64,000 nucleotides of DNA. Source: Tanypteryx hageni (lineage: Eukaryota > Arthropoda > Insecta > Odonata > Petaluridae). Every line of letters begins with the position of its first letter. Position 1 is the stretch's first letter. Below the pieces are notes generated by a model. It was not told where the DNA came from, ran no database searches, and saw only the letters and a list, made by a program, of their open reading frames with translations. Shown one piece after another: positions 24,041 through 36,699 of the stretch. The stretch lies in the NCBI GenBank assembly GCA_028673005.1, contig CM054113.1, forward strand, positions 66,602,850-66,666,849, read 5' to 3'. The translations under genes were made by a program, and so were the position numbers.

Positions 24041-27000
24041 AGTGTCATGCCTTTGTGGTCCTCGCTTTATTTTTTCTCTCATTTTATTTGAGGAAACATT
24101 CACCAAAAAACAGAATGCCATTTATGTTAATCTATTCGGCCAGAGATACTGAATGGTCTGCAGATTTTTTCAGATATTTTAAATGGATGTGAGTAGCCTA
24201 ATTTTACAATCAGCTCATTAAAATGCCTGAGTCTATGTTGGCCAACCCAGAAAATTCTTCATAGGACTTCCATTCATTCAAAACAAATATATGACATTTC
24301 AAGATTAGAAAACACCATTTTGATGGTGGTTGAGAGAATTTTCAATGATTACAACTTGAGTTAGTCTGATAGCCCAGTTATGGTGTGTTTCTGGTGAGTG
24401 TATATCTGGAGAAACAAATTGAGGCTGAGTACTGTACGTCAGATGCAAAAATGTCTTCAAACATGACAGACATTGGGATCGTGGCATAATGGATGGAGCA
24501 ATTATCGTCAAAGGTTTCAGAAAATTCACGTAGGAGTCCTTTACCAGAAACCATTGAATTGGAATGAGAGAACAATAAAAAGGATTGCTGTTGAAAAAAT
24601 TCCATTCACGTCCATACCAGATTCCAATTAGCGAACCTTTCATTAAAAGGAATCATCTGCGTATCGTAAACACTAATTGCACTCACGCAAGGAAAGTCAT
24701 TATGAACCATACAAACTACTGGAGCGACGATACAGTCACGAACTGATACAAAGCCTTCAAAAAAAAGATAAATGGATTTGACCTCCATTGTACGATTTCT
24801 ACGTGATGAAACACTTCGAACCAAAGAAGCACGACCAAACGAAGAAAGAAGGAATTTAATCCCTTTCAAAATAACGTGATGGAAAAATGCTGACGTTATC
24901 TCGAAAACGCTTACTGTCATAATCATATATTGAATTTTATTATTGAGTGATACATTACATGTTCTAGAATGAAGTGAATACGAACTTCTAAGCCAAGAGA
25001 ATCCATTTGCGGTCGAAGTATTAAAAAAGTAACAGATAGGAGGGATCAAGTAATGGAAGAATAGAAGGATAGAGTAAGGAAAAAGTAAATATCGGGTCAT
25101 GCTTTAAAAAAAAGCTTCCAATTTTTATATATTTTTTACTATTCTTATGCGTGACTAATATTTAAAAATCACGGAAGAGAGAAAGTCTAGCACCAGCTGA
25201 CAAGGAAATGAAAGTTCATGAACCGTCGAGTTCAGACCTTACGCCGATCATTTTTATAAATAATCGAGTCCGGAAAATTCGTCTAAAGGAAATCCCGTCT
25301 GGGCGCGCGCATGGCTAGTATCCACAGACATGGGGAAACCCCGTTATTTTATTAAACCTATTGGAACTTGTTTGAAAATATAACGCTCGGCGAGGAAGTG
25401 AAGTTCTATGGGTTTAATTCATAATTTTAGAGTGAAAAATAAAATTATACTTATTAATATTTCGTCCGGATGCTTAGGAACCACTTTTTGTTCTGCGGTG
25501 GCCAAAGTTCATTAAAATGGTATAAAAAATTTACGATGGGATCCATTCCTAAAAGAAAAAATACGGACTTTTTTTTTAACTCAAAATATTTTGTCTAATT
25601 TTTAATGTTCAATTTTGTATTATTTCTAGACACGATTTCAATGACTAGATATCAAATTATTAGTGGAAGTGAGGTGCCACGAAGATCAAAGAAGTCATTC
25701 AATGGTGGCATGAGCCTTCGAGACTGCGGCTGCATTTAAAATTACACTGCTTATTCCGACATAAATCATGAATAATTCATATTTTATCCGGCATCATTCC
25801 TTAACGAATAATGTGTGAATATATTTTATATTATAAATATTTATATATTTTGATTGCGTCGCAAGCTATACTTTCTGTTATTTTCCAAAGACATTAAATA
25901 CATTCGCGGATTTACTTTCATGAATACTTTTACAAAATGAATCATTTCTTCCCTCATACGGGAATGGGTGCAATTAATAATCATACAAATGGCGCAATTC
26001 TTGTTGGAAAGAAACGAATGGCTCAAATTCATTTTTTGCGGAGCTCTATTTAACGACATGATTCACTTAAAATTGCATCTTGACGTTTAATTTACGGGAG
26101 TGGTGGTTGGTAAAAGAGCAATCTATGTTCTCTTCTTTCTTGTTATCTGTAGTCTCCTTATTGTTCATTCTCATCTTTCTCGGAAATGATGACTTTCGTT
26201 CTGCAATCCCTTTCTTGAATTTTACAATCACACCCAAGTCCAATAAATAAAAGATTAATTATTGGCCTTGTTTTCAGTTCCATTTCATTGCTTGTTTTTC
26301 GCTTTGTGGAAGTGCTATATGGTCCGATAACGACTTCACAACTGGAACGATGATCGCGTGAAATGAATTCTTCATAGACTGTGTAGCATTGAAGTGTGAT
26401 AATTACTTACTTCAAAGAGTTCGAATTCGTTTACGTGCTTAAAACTATTCTCATTATTTTTTATAGTTTTCATGCTTGTTTATTTGTTTCGTTATGGGTT
26501 ACAAATATCGTGAACGATGCCTCATAGTTTTGAACATATTTTTTCTGAAATCTGCGATTCAGATTTGTTCGGATATTTTCAAATTAACGAATTCTATGAA
26601 AGTAACATCGTGATAATTAAAATAAAACCAATACACTAATGATTCTCTCTTATAAAAATTTCGTAATCGTTTCAGCGGAAGAGTTCGCTTCGAATATAAA
26701 TGTCTCGGGAACTCCATATTTTGCAAATGTAGTTCACCGATCGGTGAATCTATGGAAGAAAGCTCATTTTTAAAAATCAGTGTTTGTTATTTACCTCTGA
26801 CGGCGGCTGCTTTGTAGTCGATATGAGCATCTAGTTTTCCAAGCATTTTGTAGTTTTGAGTTTTCTTTGTCATCAAAAAAGTCAACTATCTGCAATAGTT
26901 ATGCGACTTACAGCTTTGACACTTCCAGCATCTATATTACAAAACTATAATTAACGGATATATTAGGGGCATGAGGCATTTATAACTGATTTTTAGTTAC

Positions 27001-27808
27001 ACACAGACATGTATATACTACATGGCGAGTTACTTATTTTATTCCGCATATAAAAGCTTCAAAAGTCAATTAAACTATACATCGAATATGTAATTCGGGG
27101 TATCAAAAATAATCTATTCTTATAGGATGTCAGAACTTGAAGTTTTTCTGCGACTTACGACTGCCAAATCCGCTGCAATGGAAGCACAATTCCAAAAAAA
27201 TGAATCAATCGTTTCCCAACTCGGTAAATAAACGCTAACGCCTTAATAACGTTTTTCATGAACTTTGACTGACAAATGCACGTGATAATGATTTATCCGA
27301 AGTGCTTGAATGCTATTTCCATCAGCGAAATAGTCAAGAAAATAAATTAAACCTCGCATAGTCGAAGGTTAGAGAGATGCGTATTTTCTCACGAAATATG
27401 ATTTTTCGAATTCTTTAGAAACGAATCGAAACCATTTCAGCGGAGGAGTTAAATTTCACTTTTTTGTCGTGCCTCTATTTTCGGTCCATTTTTCGAATTA
27501 CAATCACTACCAACTTATTTGTATCTGTTTCTCTAAATTTATAGACGCGATGCTTTCCGTTTTAGACGCTATATAAACTGCGACATTAATGTTGGCTTAA
27601 ATAAAGAATGACAATAGGTGGCGATCAGAACCGAGACGAAGGTTAGGCGAGCGAGGCACCCACCTAAGGCGTGGTAAACTTATGGGCACGACAAATGACA
27701 ATTTGAACTTTTCAGAATAACATTTTATATTATAAAATATATTTTATTGTTTTTGTTAGTATTTATGGCTAATCAACCTCTTGAATTATTATAGCCATAA
27801 CTGCTTCC
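24041..27808. other. Intergenic sequence; no gene supported
   Basis: Two overlapping minus-strand open frames (24305-24643 and 24606-25100, the longer 164 codons) match no family I recognise and lack gene context. A diverged foldback-family piece with ggctgctttgtagtcgatat lies at 26795-26880. CpG density rises sharply from about 24.6 kb. Confidence 0.5.
26780..26880. mobile_element. Foldback MITE family, diverged fragment
   Basis: Contains acggcggctgctttgtagtc and gagcatctagttttccaag, corresponding to the inner right arm of the copies at 12.6 and 23.7 kb, with many substitutions. Confidence 0.5.
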
Positions 27809-28110
27809 CAGGGCCGGCCAGAGCTACGGGCGAGCCGGGCGGGTGCCCGGGGCGCCAAAGTCTTGGGGGCGCTATCCCGTCCAACTACCTATAAATTACC
27901 TGCGAGTAAAAAAAATATTTGATACGAATTTATAACGCAGAACAGGCTGGAATTCTGGTGGCATTACGTTTATTTTTCCTTTATCAGTCATTTTTACAGA
28001 GCGGTGAATAAATGAACATGTACTCTGTAAATATCTCAACAATAATTTACGGAGGGGTGTGCTGGAGTGCTATCTCGCCCGGGGCGCCAAAATTCCTCGG
28101 GCCGCCCCTG
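27809..28110. mobile_element. hAT MITE, 302 bp
   Basis: Starts cagggccggccagag and ends in cctcgggccgcccctg; reverse-complemented, the end reads caggggcggcccgagg. Subterminal cccggggcgccaaa occurs near both ends in opposite orientation. Flanks ctgcttcc (27801-27808) and ctccttcc (28111-28118) form an 8-bp duplication with one mismatch, as expected of hAT. Confidence 0.8.
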
Positions 28111-28118
28111 CTCCTTCC

Positions 28119-28328
28119 ACACTGAACACACCCACAAGGGAGGAAGGAAACCTGGTGCCGGCATTAGCCTACTCTTTATGATGAGCACCAAGGGGACCAA
28201 CTGCTTAACGTCCCTTCCGAAGGACGGAGCGCTGATTTGCGCGGTCTCCTCAAACCACACCTTCGCCGGATTCGAACGTAGGACTGCTGCGTGGAAGACC
28301 AACGCTCTAACCACTCCACCACCGCCCC
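28119..28328 (-). mobile_element. tRNA-derived SINE
   Basis: On the minus strand the head reads gtggagtggttagagcgttg (A box) and acgttcgaatccggc (B box). It is followed by a body with ggacgttaagcagttggtcc, a block resembling the central part of several invertebrate SINEs. It is about 210 bp long and starts directly beyond the hAT duplication at 28118. It is not a functional tRNA. Confidence 0.7.
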
Positions 28329-28399
28329 CCCTCCAAATATTTTATTTTATCTCTACATTGTAAATAAACTAGTCTTGAGAGGTAAAGTTGTGTACTGTA

Positions 28400-28703
28400 T
28401 ACTTTCATTAGGAGGGCGGCGTAATTTTCAAATCTTGCGTTGGGCTCAAAATGTCTTGTCACGGCTCTGGTGGCGATTAACGCTCATAGCGGACTTAATT
28501 ATTCGTTGGAGTTTTTGGTCGAAATTTTCTGCGTGCCTTTGTAGTATTTGCATCGCCTTTCAACGAAAGTGTCATTCTTACATTAAACGCGTGGAAATTG
28601 CGTCGGTTAGTATAACGCCATCCCACTCGGTCGGTGTCGGTTAGTCTGCAAGATTCGGGAAGAACGACTTCCGAGGAGGGTGTGGATAAGAAGGGGAGTG
28701 GAA

Positions 28704-28740
<37 letters not shown>

Positions 28741-29400
28741 GGAGGAATGGAGAGAGAAAGAGAGAGCGAGTAAACCAGTCCCTCGCAAGGTCTCGGCTGC
28801 GAATCTATCAATCGGGACCTTCGACGCGGGTTAGCTCGCTGCCCTTGTCTGATTCTCTCTCTCTCTCTCTCTGCCGTGGCGTCTGTGAACCATTTTTTTA
28901 ACACTTGTGACTTTAATTTGACGAATCCGCTTCACCTAACGTTTCCAAGTTTCGGAAAATCTACGCGTAAGTTCGTAGGAGGAAAAATTTTAATCTGTTC
29001 GCTTTCCGGGCGCGTTAAACGTTCGCGTTGCCATGGAAACGCCTCACTTCCTGGTTTTCCGAAGGATGCATTCGGTTAGTGAACTTTTTACCATCCCTCC
29101 TCGGGACATGGAACAATAGAAGACCGCTTCGGTGAGCGGTTTTGATCCGAATGAATATAGCGTGTTATTTAGAGAGAGAGAGAGCTATGTAATTTTGTGG
29201 GTACGATTTCAAATGGTTAATAAACGGAAGATCAAAGCGTTAGCTTTACCGCGTTTGCCTACCGGGACGATTTTTACGTTCTTTGGCGAGAAAATAATCG
29301 AAGGAACGAATGGTAAAAATTTTCCACGCTCTTCTCCGGCACCGTTGCTCCGACATAATTAATGGTATTCCACGATCACTCAAGCCTTGAGAACGCGTCC
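28400..29400. promoter_or_regulatory. CpG-rich GAGA-bearing patch, candidate promoter
   Basis: An abrupt rise in GC and CpG with (GA)n at 28708-28738 and (CT)n at 28854-28872. GAGA repeats bind GAGA factor at many insect promoters. Short frames here are incidental. It could carry an upstream 5' UTR exon of the gene whose first coding exon is at 38743, but no splice link can be shown. Confidence 0.3.
28708..28738. repeat. (GA)n microsatellite
   Basis: About 15 GA units without interruption. Confidence 0.95.
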
Positions 29401-30424
29401 TAAAATTATTCTTGGATGGCTCCGTCCACGAATCACGTTTTTCTCCTTTGAATACTAATGGCAAAGCTTTCTCTCGCTTCCAGCGTAAAAATGTAAGATG
29501 CAGTCGCTCTTTCCTAATCGAAAGTTTTCGAACTGGATTTTTATGGCAACCGTAAACTTTGTTTACTCCCGTAAACCTCGTTTACTCCCGTAATTGTCTA
29601 ATCGTTTTGTTTTTAAAAATTTAAATAATTGTGTGTTTTATGAACGTTCTGCGCAACATATTGAACGCGAATATTTTTTTATAGAGCCTATTTAACGTGA
29701 AGATTTATTAGCGACCAAATGCGCATTTATTAACATAATAAACATATCTGTTTGCTAGGAGTGGGAATACGACTCGGCCGAAAAGGTAGGGTGTGTCGCA
29801 TTTTTTATAGCAGTTGGAAGACATTTTCTGAAATATCTCGCGTAGTGACCACCATACCCTATATATATTCAAGCTGAAAAATGGTCGTAAAAAATGTCGG
29901 CCATTACGCGAGGGAGCGCGGTAAATAGGTATTTAGATAAATCCCTGAAAAATTTTCCTGCATGTTGCGTTACTATGAAGTATAAATAATTTGACGTCTC
30001 GAAGAAATTAGACAAGCGCAGTCTTACATAATCATGAGTTTTATAGAATCATCACAGCTGCCATTTAAGAATTTCACGTTCACTCTCGTTTCAACCGAAC
30101 CACCTTCTATATCTCTTCATCGCTCATTTGTATTTTACCACTAACTATCACTGTTTATATTTTATATGATGTTTATCGATATTTTTAAATAATTGCTAGA
30201 CTTTCCAATGTAAGGTCCTATATTCTGCTTTTCGATTAACTTAAAAAAGTAAACAAATTCAAAAAGATCTTCCACACTTGAGAAATTAACGTAATTTATT
30301 TTAAATATTTATTATGAGCCGTGCGAACTTACACGAATATTGAACAAAATTTAATTTAAGAACTGCTTATTCATTTGAAATTGTCAGTTACGTTACCTTT
30401 TTAGTATATAAGATTAAAAATAAA

Positions 30425-30469
30425 TTACATTAATTTCTCAGGCATGAAAGGATTTATGGGCCAACCCTG
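30425..30469 (-). mobile_element. mariner-like terminus (fragment)
   Basis: Read on the minus strand it begins cagggttggcccataaatcc directly after TA (30470-30471). This is the style of mariner/IS630-type MITE ends. The other end was not found. Confidence 0.35.
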
Positions 30470-31199
30470 TATATAAAAGTATTTTTTGAAATATTTTTTT
30501 TACTATGTGCGACGCGCGAAGGGGAAAAACTCAATTCAACGGCTACCACGATGGAAGCAAAAACAAAACACAAACCTTATATAGTCCTTGTGAGAGCTAC
30601 ATAATCATCCCATGACGCGAAACAAGTGCGCCAAATAAAGACATCGCGTAATTTTAAACTCCTCCGGAGAAAACAAAACTAATCTCGAAAGGGAAGTAAA
30701 CAAGTGAAGAGCGTGGGAGCGGCTTCTCCTTTAGACGGAAACGTTTTTCTTTTAAACGTTTTATTTTTACGCTCCTCTCCTTCCGACTTACTTAGTGACT
30801 ATCCTTTCGGACCTACCGTCATCCTTGACGCGCTAAAACGTAATCGCCTCCTCCTCTCAGAACCACCGCTCTGCTCTCTCTCCCTCTCCCTCCCCTCCCC
30901 TTCTCCCCACTCCCCCCTCTTCCCCCTCCCTCCTCTCTCTCCTTCCCCTCGCCTTTTCATTCATAATCCGCCACTCTTCTTGCTAAGCCCCTCCCTCCCC
31001 TCCTTACGTACAATGCAATCATCCATTTCCTACTCTAAAAATCCCGGTTATCATTCCCTCGAATCTATAAATAGGCACTCGTGTGCGTGTGTGTACGTTT
31101 GCGAGTGCACCCCGATGCCTCGTCACTTTTCCTAGAAAGTGACTCACTCTTCTTGAGGCCGAGATCTTTTTTTTATTTAAGCGTCCGAACGGAGTTATT

Positions 31200-31860
31200 G
31201 TCCCGGCGATGAGGTAATGTTGAGAGATGGAGGGAGTGAGAGAGAGAGAAAGGGAGGAGATGAAGGAAAGAGATGAATGCGGGAGGAGGAAAGAATGCTA
31301 GAAGGGATTGGGGACGGGGAAAAGGGAGAGTGGAGAGAGAGACCGATGGATAGGAGAAGAGAAGAGAGTGAAAACGGAGAAGTGGAGTGGGCGAATGGAG
31401 GGGAAAATGGAAGGGGAAAATGGAGGGGGGAAACGGAAGTGGAAAATGGAGGAGGAAAGTGGATGAGGAAGCGGAGGGGATAAGCGGAGGGGAAAAGTAT
31501 AGGAGGAGATTGGGGGAAATGGAAGGTAAAATGGAGGGGGGAAAGTAAAGAGGAGAAAAGAGAGGGAAAGGAGGGAGAAGTGGTGGGGGAAAATGGAGAG
31601 GGGAAAGTAGAGGAGAGAAAAGAGAGGGATAGGAGGGAGAAGTGGAGGGAAAAGAAAGGGAAATGAGGAAGAAAATGGAGGAGAAAAGTGGAGGGGTAAA
31701 ATGGATGGGAATGGAAGAGGAGTAGAAAATGGAGAAGGAAAGAGAGAAGGATGAGATTAAAGAATGGGAGTAAAGGATGGGATAAAGGAGAGGAAGAGAG
31801 AAGGAAGAATGTGGAGAAAGATACGTAAGTAGGATGAAGGACAAAAAGTAGTAGAGGAAA
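31200..31860. repeat. 660-bp polypurine/polypyrimidine tract
   Basis: The + strand is overwhelmingly G and A. A 62-bp near-repeat starts at 31541 and 31603 (gaaagtaaagaggag / gaaagtagaggagag). Shorter ggggaaaatgga units recur at 31400-31460. The lack of T and C removes stop codons on the minus strand and creates two long spurious frames there. Confidence 0.9.
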
Positions 31861-34800
31861 GGGTGTCTTAGGAAAAGGCGTACTAATACTGCCGGGAAAC
31901 GATAAATGATTAATCATAGCGTCCCAATTTTTTATTATAAACGTTTATTTCCCGAAACAGACGATTCTTACAATTCAAAACTCTTTGGAAAATCTTGTAA
32001 TTGACGGACATTTTACACAAATATGTTGCGTTTATACGATAATTTAGCAATTAATCGATAAGGCCACGATCGATCGATCGTTTGGCGGTTATACTACGAT
32101 AAATCCTCATTAGATACCAGATAACGATTCTATATCTTCAAAGGAATGAAGTGCGTTATATGAATATGAATGTGGCATAATCTGGCCGTCCTCTATCGGT
32201 TGTTATTTATAAGCCTCAACTTACGGCATTGTATTCAAAGATAATGATTAGTTTCATTTACAGACGACATTCAATGTCATCTCCAAAAGATAAGGAATGG
32301 AAAAAAATATTTCGTTTCGGCGATATTTATTTTCGTTTCCATATTGGTCTATGTTCTTCTTGGGGCTATTGTAAATATGATTTCTGCGGACGATTCCCTC
32401 TAAAAACTATTTTTTGTAATAATTTGAAAGAATAACTCCAAATGGCGAAAAGTTACAAAAGATTCTCACATTTTTCAGTGCACAGGCTATAATGGAGAGA
32501 CAAATGTCAGAGCCCAGTAATCGCTAAATTTTTGGAGATTCAGCTCGATCGAATTCCGAAAGCCTGGCTTATCTGCCTTCGCAGCAGATACGACCGTTTC
32601 ATTTGATGAGAAAGTAAATCAGAAATACCTTTCCGATATCAGGAAAAAACGATAGACCTTTCTGAGTCACTTCTTGTAAACACTTTTTGGAGAAAAGTTG
32701 ACAAAAAGTTTGAATGACTGATCGTTACCTCCGCCACGAGCCGATCTCCATTATCTTTTCCTCACTGCATACACTGATGACGTACTGTTTTCGATTCAAA
32801 GGGTATTATTGCGTTTGAGCGTTAACATCAAATTGGGAGCGATGCAGAAACCGCCGTTTACGATTGGTGCATCATGTCGTCGAGTAGAACTATAAATGAT
32901 TTAGTGTTTTTATTTCTTTAATGAGTTATTTCGATCGTAAATATATCGCGTGTGTTTAATAGAGTCATTATAATGAGATATAAATAAAGATAACTGATCC
33001 TCCGCGGGAAAAACCTCAAGAAATAAGAATAAAAACTCGAGTTATATAACGCATTTAGAATTTCGATTTATTCAATGGGAATAGAAGCAGAGTAACATAT
33101 CTTTTTCGAGTTATTATGGAAGTTTGACCAGATATAGTAATATGATTCAACAGTGATGACGATCATTCGTCGAAACCGGTTGAGTAACTTCAATTTGTAG
33201 GAAGAGGCCATATCTTTGGCCGGATCGCTGGATTCTTCACAACGCGCCCTCGCGCTGTGTTCTCTCAAGTGAGAGGATTTCGGCAAAATTTTAAATCGCT
33301 AGCCTAGGTCATATGCCGTATTCAACTGACTTCGTCCCGTGTCACTTCCTCCTGTTCCGCTATTTCTAGAATTCGACGAAAGGGCGACCATTTGAATCAT
33401 TGGGACAAATCGAACGAAAAACGACGGCGAGTCAGAGGAACATCACAAAAAGTAAGGACTTCTATAAACGTTTTCAGGCATGGCGATATCTTTGGGAGAA
33501 GCGCATGGCTCAGCATGGAGGCTGTTTTGATGGCGACTATGTCAACATCTTTTCATTTTGCTGCTGTGGTTTTATCTCTCGTCAGTTCGGGAACTTTTGG
33601 ATCACACATCGCGGTACGCAGTTGATAAAGAAGCCACGTGCATTTTGTCTCGTCTAAAATTACATCCACTTTCCTAGAATAAACGAACGGCACGGTTAAA
33701 TGGTTATATTTTTATCGAATGTTGCATGTATATAGAGTTTAGGTGGTGAATTAAGTGAATGATCACCTGCGGTTTAAGCCAGGCAGTTTGGTGTTTTCAG
33801 GGCAGATCATGGTTGATGTGTGTCCTTGTTACGGATTACGCCACTAGATGGTACAAGTTTCCGTTAGTTCGCAGCATACATGGAACCCACTGGGCGTTAC
33901 CGAGGTTCTCTCCATCTTCCAGCTCAGAATTTTGGTTTTATGATAGTTTTTCTTTGCCAGGCTCACAGTATATGGTAGATTTACTCTTTATTGAAATTAA
34001 AAAAATATATATGCAGTCTTTCCTGGCAACAAAAGACCCCACCTTTATCTTCTCACCAACGACTTTATCCGTATGGAAAGAACCAAACGAAGTAAGAACT
34101 GGTTAAACTAGTCTACGTTTTGAAGAGATACTTTAAATCATGGTAATGCTAATATTTATTTCTCCAAACACTCCAGCCATAACTGTACTACCTCAGAAGT
34201 CTTTGAACGGTATACACGTTCGTCGCTATCAAATAGCTGAGACTGTTTAATTTAATAAAAAATACATTTTCCGTAAGATTAGCATTAAAATTATACTTAT
34301 ACGCGTTTACATATTAATCAAGTCTGCTTGATGGAATAACATTTTACGAACCTTGTCAAACATAGCTTTTTATTCAATCTCGATGTTCTTTATCGAACTT
34401 TCATTGTTATTTCAATCATTTTAATTAGCCCGTTAACATGCGCTACCACATTATGAGTTTATTCGAAATTTTTTGGAGGGGTTGGGATAGTGAATTATCC
34501 TCTCAAAGACGCCAGACTATTTATGAAGCGAGCTCATTGACCCCGTCCGTGCAGCAGCCCTTCGTTTCTAACAAAAGAATAACCGCTTCGGATTAAAAAC
34601 TACGAATGCGACGATTTTCGATAGATAAATGTACACCATTACACACACACAGATTGTTTTTTGGATTTATCTCGTCGGCGCCTGCGTAGAAAAAAAAACC
34701 TCGAGTCAACGACCGAACTTAAAAAAGAGTGCCTTTTTCGTTCGGGAGAAGTTTGAAACGTACGACGTTGTTTTTCGTTCGGAGACGAGACAAATGAAAG

Positions 34801-36699
34801 AGGCGAAAAGATTTAGGCGATTGGAATACCGTGCGATATGTATGGTGAGCTTATTATATATTACTGGGATAGTAAATAAAAGAAACCTGTAACGAATCTA
34901 AAAAAATAATCTCCGTTGATTCTTTTGTTAAAAATATGAAATTCAGTAATATTTCGTAAATTTAACCACTCGTCTCTTCTTCGGGGATCCCATGCGGATG
35001 TCGATGCAAGACGTTTTTAAACGCTATCGATTGGGGGATTCTGAGCAGCGTGCAGCGCAAGGACATGGCGGATGGCCTTCGAGCATACACACAATGCAAT
35101 AAGCCCTGTGAAACCACCGTGTCCCTTTTGTTCTCCTCCTAGACTTCGCTCCCGCTCCAACCAATATCCGATCGGTAATGGATGTTCTCATTGTAACGCC
35201 GATGTGATTTATCCTCGATCGAGATAGATGACGATGGGCCATTGTCGTCGGGCGTTCTGCGGCTTCCGCGTGTCGTAATTTTTAAAAAGATTTTCGGGAG
35301 AAACGGAGTTTTTTGTTTTGTTTTTTTTTTTTAATTTTTCCTTCTGCCGAAAATGAGATAGACGCGCTGCGCAAACCATCCGCACCTTACGGCATCGCGA
35401 GAAACGTCGTCAAGCGACTCGATCCAGTGTGACATACCCTAAATGTAAACCTGCCCGGGATGATGATGTCATAGGCAGAGTAAATAGATGCACGCTGGAA
35501 ATGGAACGGTTTCGGACGAATGCGGCACTAAAACGAATTCGCGAGAAAAGGTCTTGCCGCGAAACGCGCGGGAGAAAAGCAGCGTATGTACTTTTTTATT
35601 TTTCTTCCCTCCCAGCGCCATATAAGGTGACGATTTTTGAGGATTCCTTTTGCGAAATAAATTCCGCCCCTTTCCAAAGTTTCGTTAATGGACGTCGATT
35701 CATATTTCCAGGACGACATTTTGTCGATTGCCTCAATGAGAATTAATTGGCCGCGAAACTTCTTCTTTTTTTTAGGAATGCTTTCTAAATCCCCAAATAA
35801 AAAACGCTTAGGTGGCGTGTCCCTTCTCAATAATGGCGCGTCGCAATGAAGGAAACGCTGAGCGAAACGCCGCCGCTCCTCGAACTTTTCCTTAAATGGG
35901 TAACGTGCAATGACCTAAGAGTTCATCGGGGTTTTCACGCCCGTTCGCCAAAAGTAAACATCCTGGGATCGTCGCTGTAATCACCATGTGCTTCTCCAAC
36001 TCCAAGGATGCATTTCTTTTTTTATACTTTCAAGATATGCGGATGTTTCCCAAACGGTCCAAACATCCTAGAGAATGAGTCAATTTGTAATTTGAATTAG
36101 GTTAATCATTGTAAACGTGAACAAATCGGATGTTCGTAACAATTTCTTCGGCCATTTTATTTCTGGAAATTAGATGAAAATCGACAAATCTGAAATTTTT
36201 TTGATCCGGGTTTTAGACGGATAATATTCTAACGTTTCTAACGTCTCACGAAACGACCTTCTGGACGAAAGGTAAAAAAAGGTTAAAAGGATTCCTTTCC
36301 CCTTTCTCTCCACTCACGCTATAAAGACGTTACTCATCTCTGATGCATTTTAACTGAATGAAAATACGTCTGCGGGTTTAAAAACATTCGATTGCTCAAT
36401 ACGCGGATTCCCCGCCGAGAAAGAGAGAATACGAAAGGAATGAGAAAATAGGTACGTCCTTCCCTCAACGCTGGAAACAGCTACGGCACCCAAGGTAATC
36501 CGATAGATTTTTTTGTTTTATTTTCTCCCACAATGCAATGCACAACGATCCCTCTCACTCTCTATTAAAAGGCCGCCGCAATCGATAATTTTCGCACGAC
36601 CATTATCCTGCCCCTTCGTCCATAATACAGAGTGCTCTTCGAGCTTTCGTAAGATCGTCATCGTTTGAATCTCTTCCAATTTTGAAATCCGCCGGTTAT

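Noticed and set aside
29124..29151. Hairpin agaccgcttcggtgagcggt then tttt, resembling a bacterial terminator
   Set aside because: The window is clearly eukaryotic. The stem is short and no adjacent gene would use it.
31173..31917. Long minus-strand Ser/Pro/Phe-rich frames of 223 and 240 codons
   Set aside because: They lie wholly in a polypurine tract that cannot contain stop codons on that strand, and both run in different frames over the same DNA.
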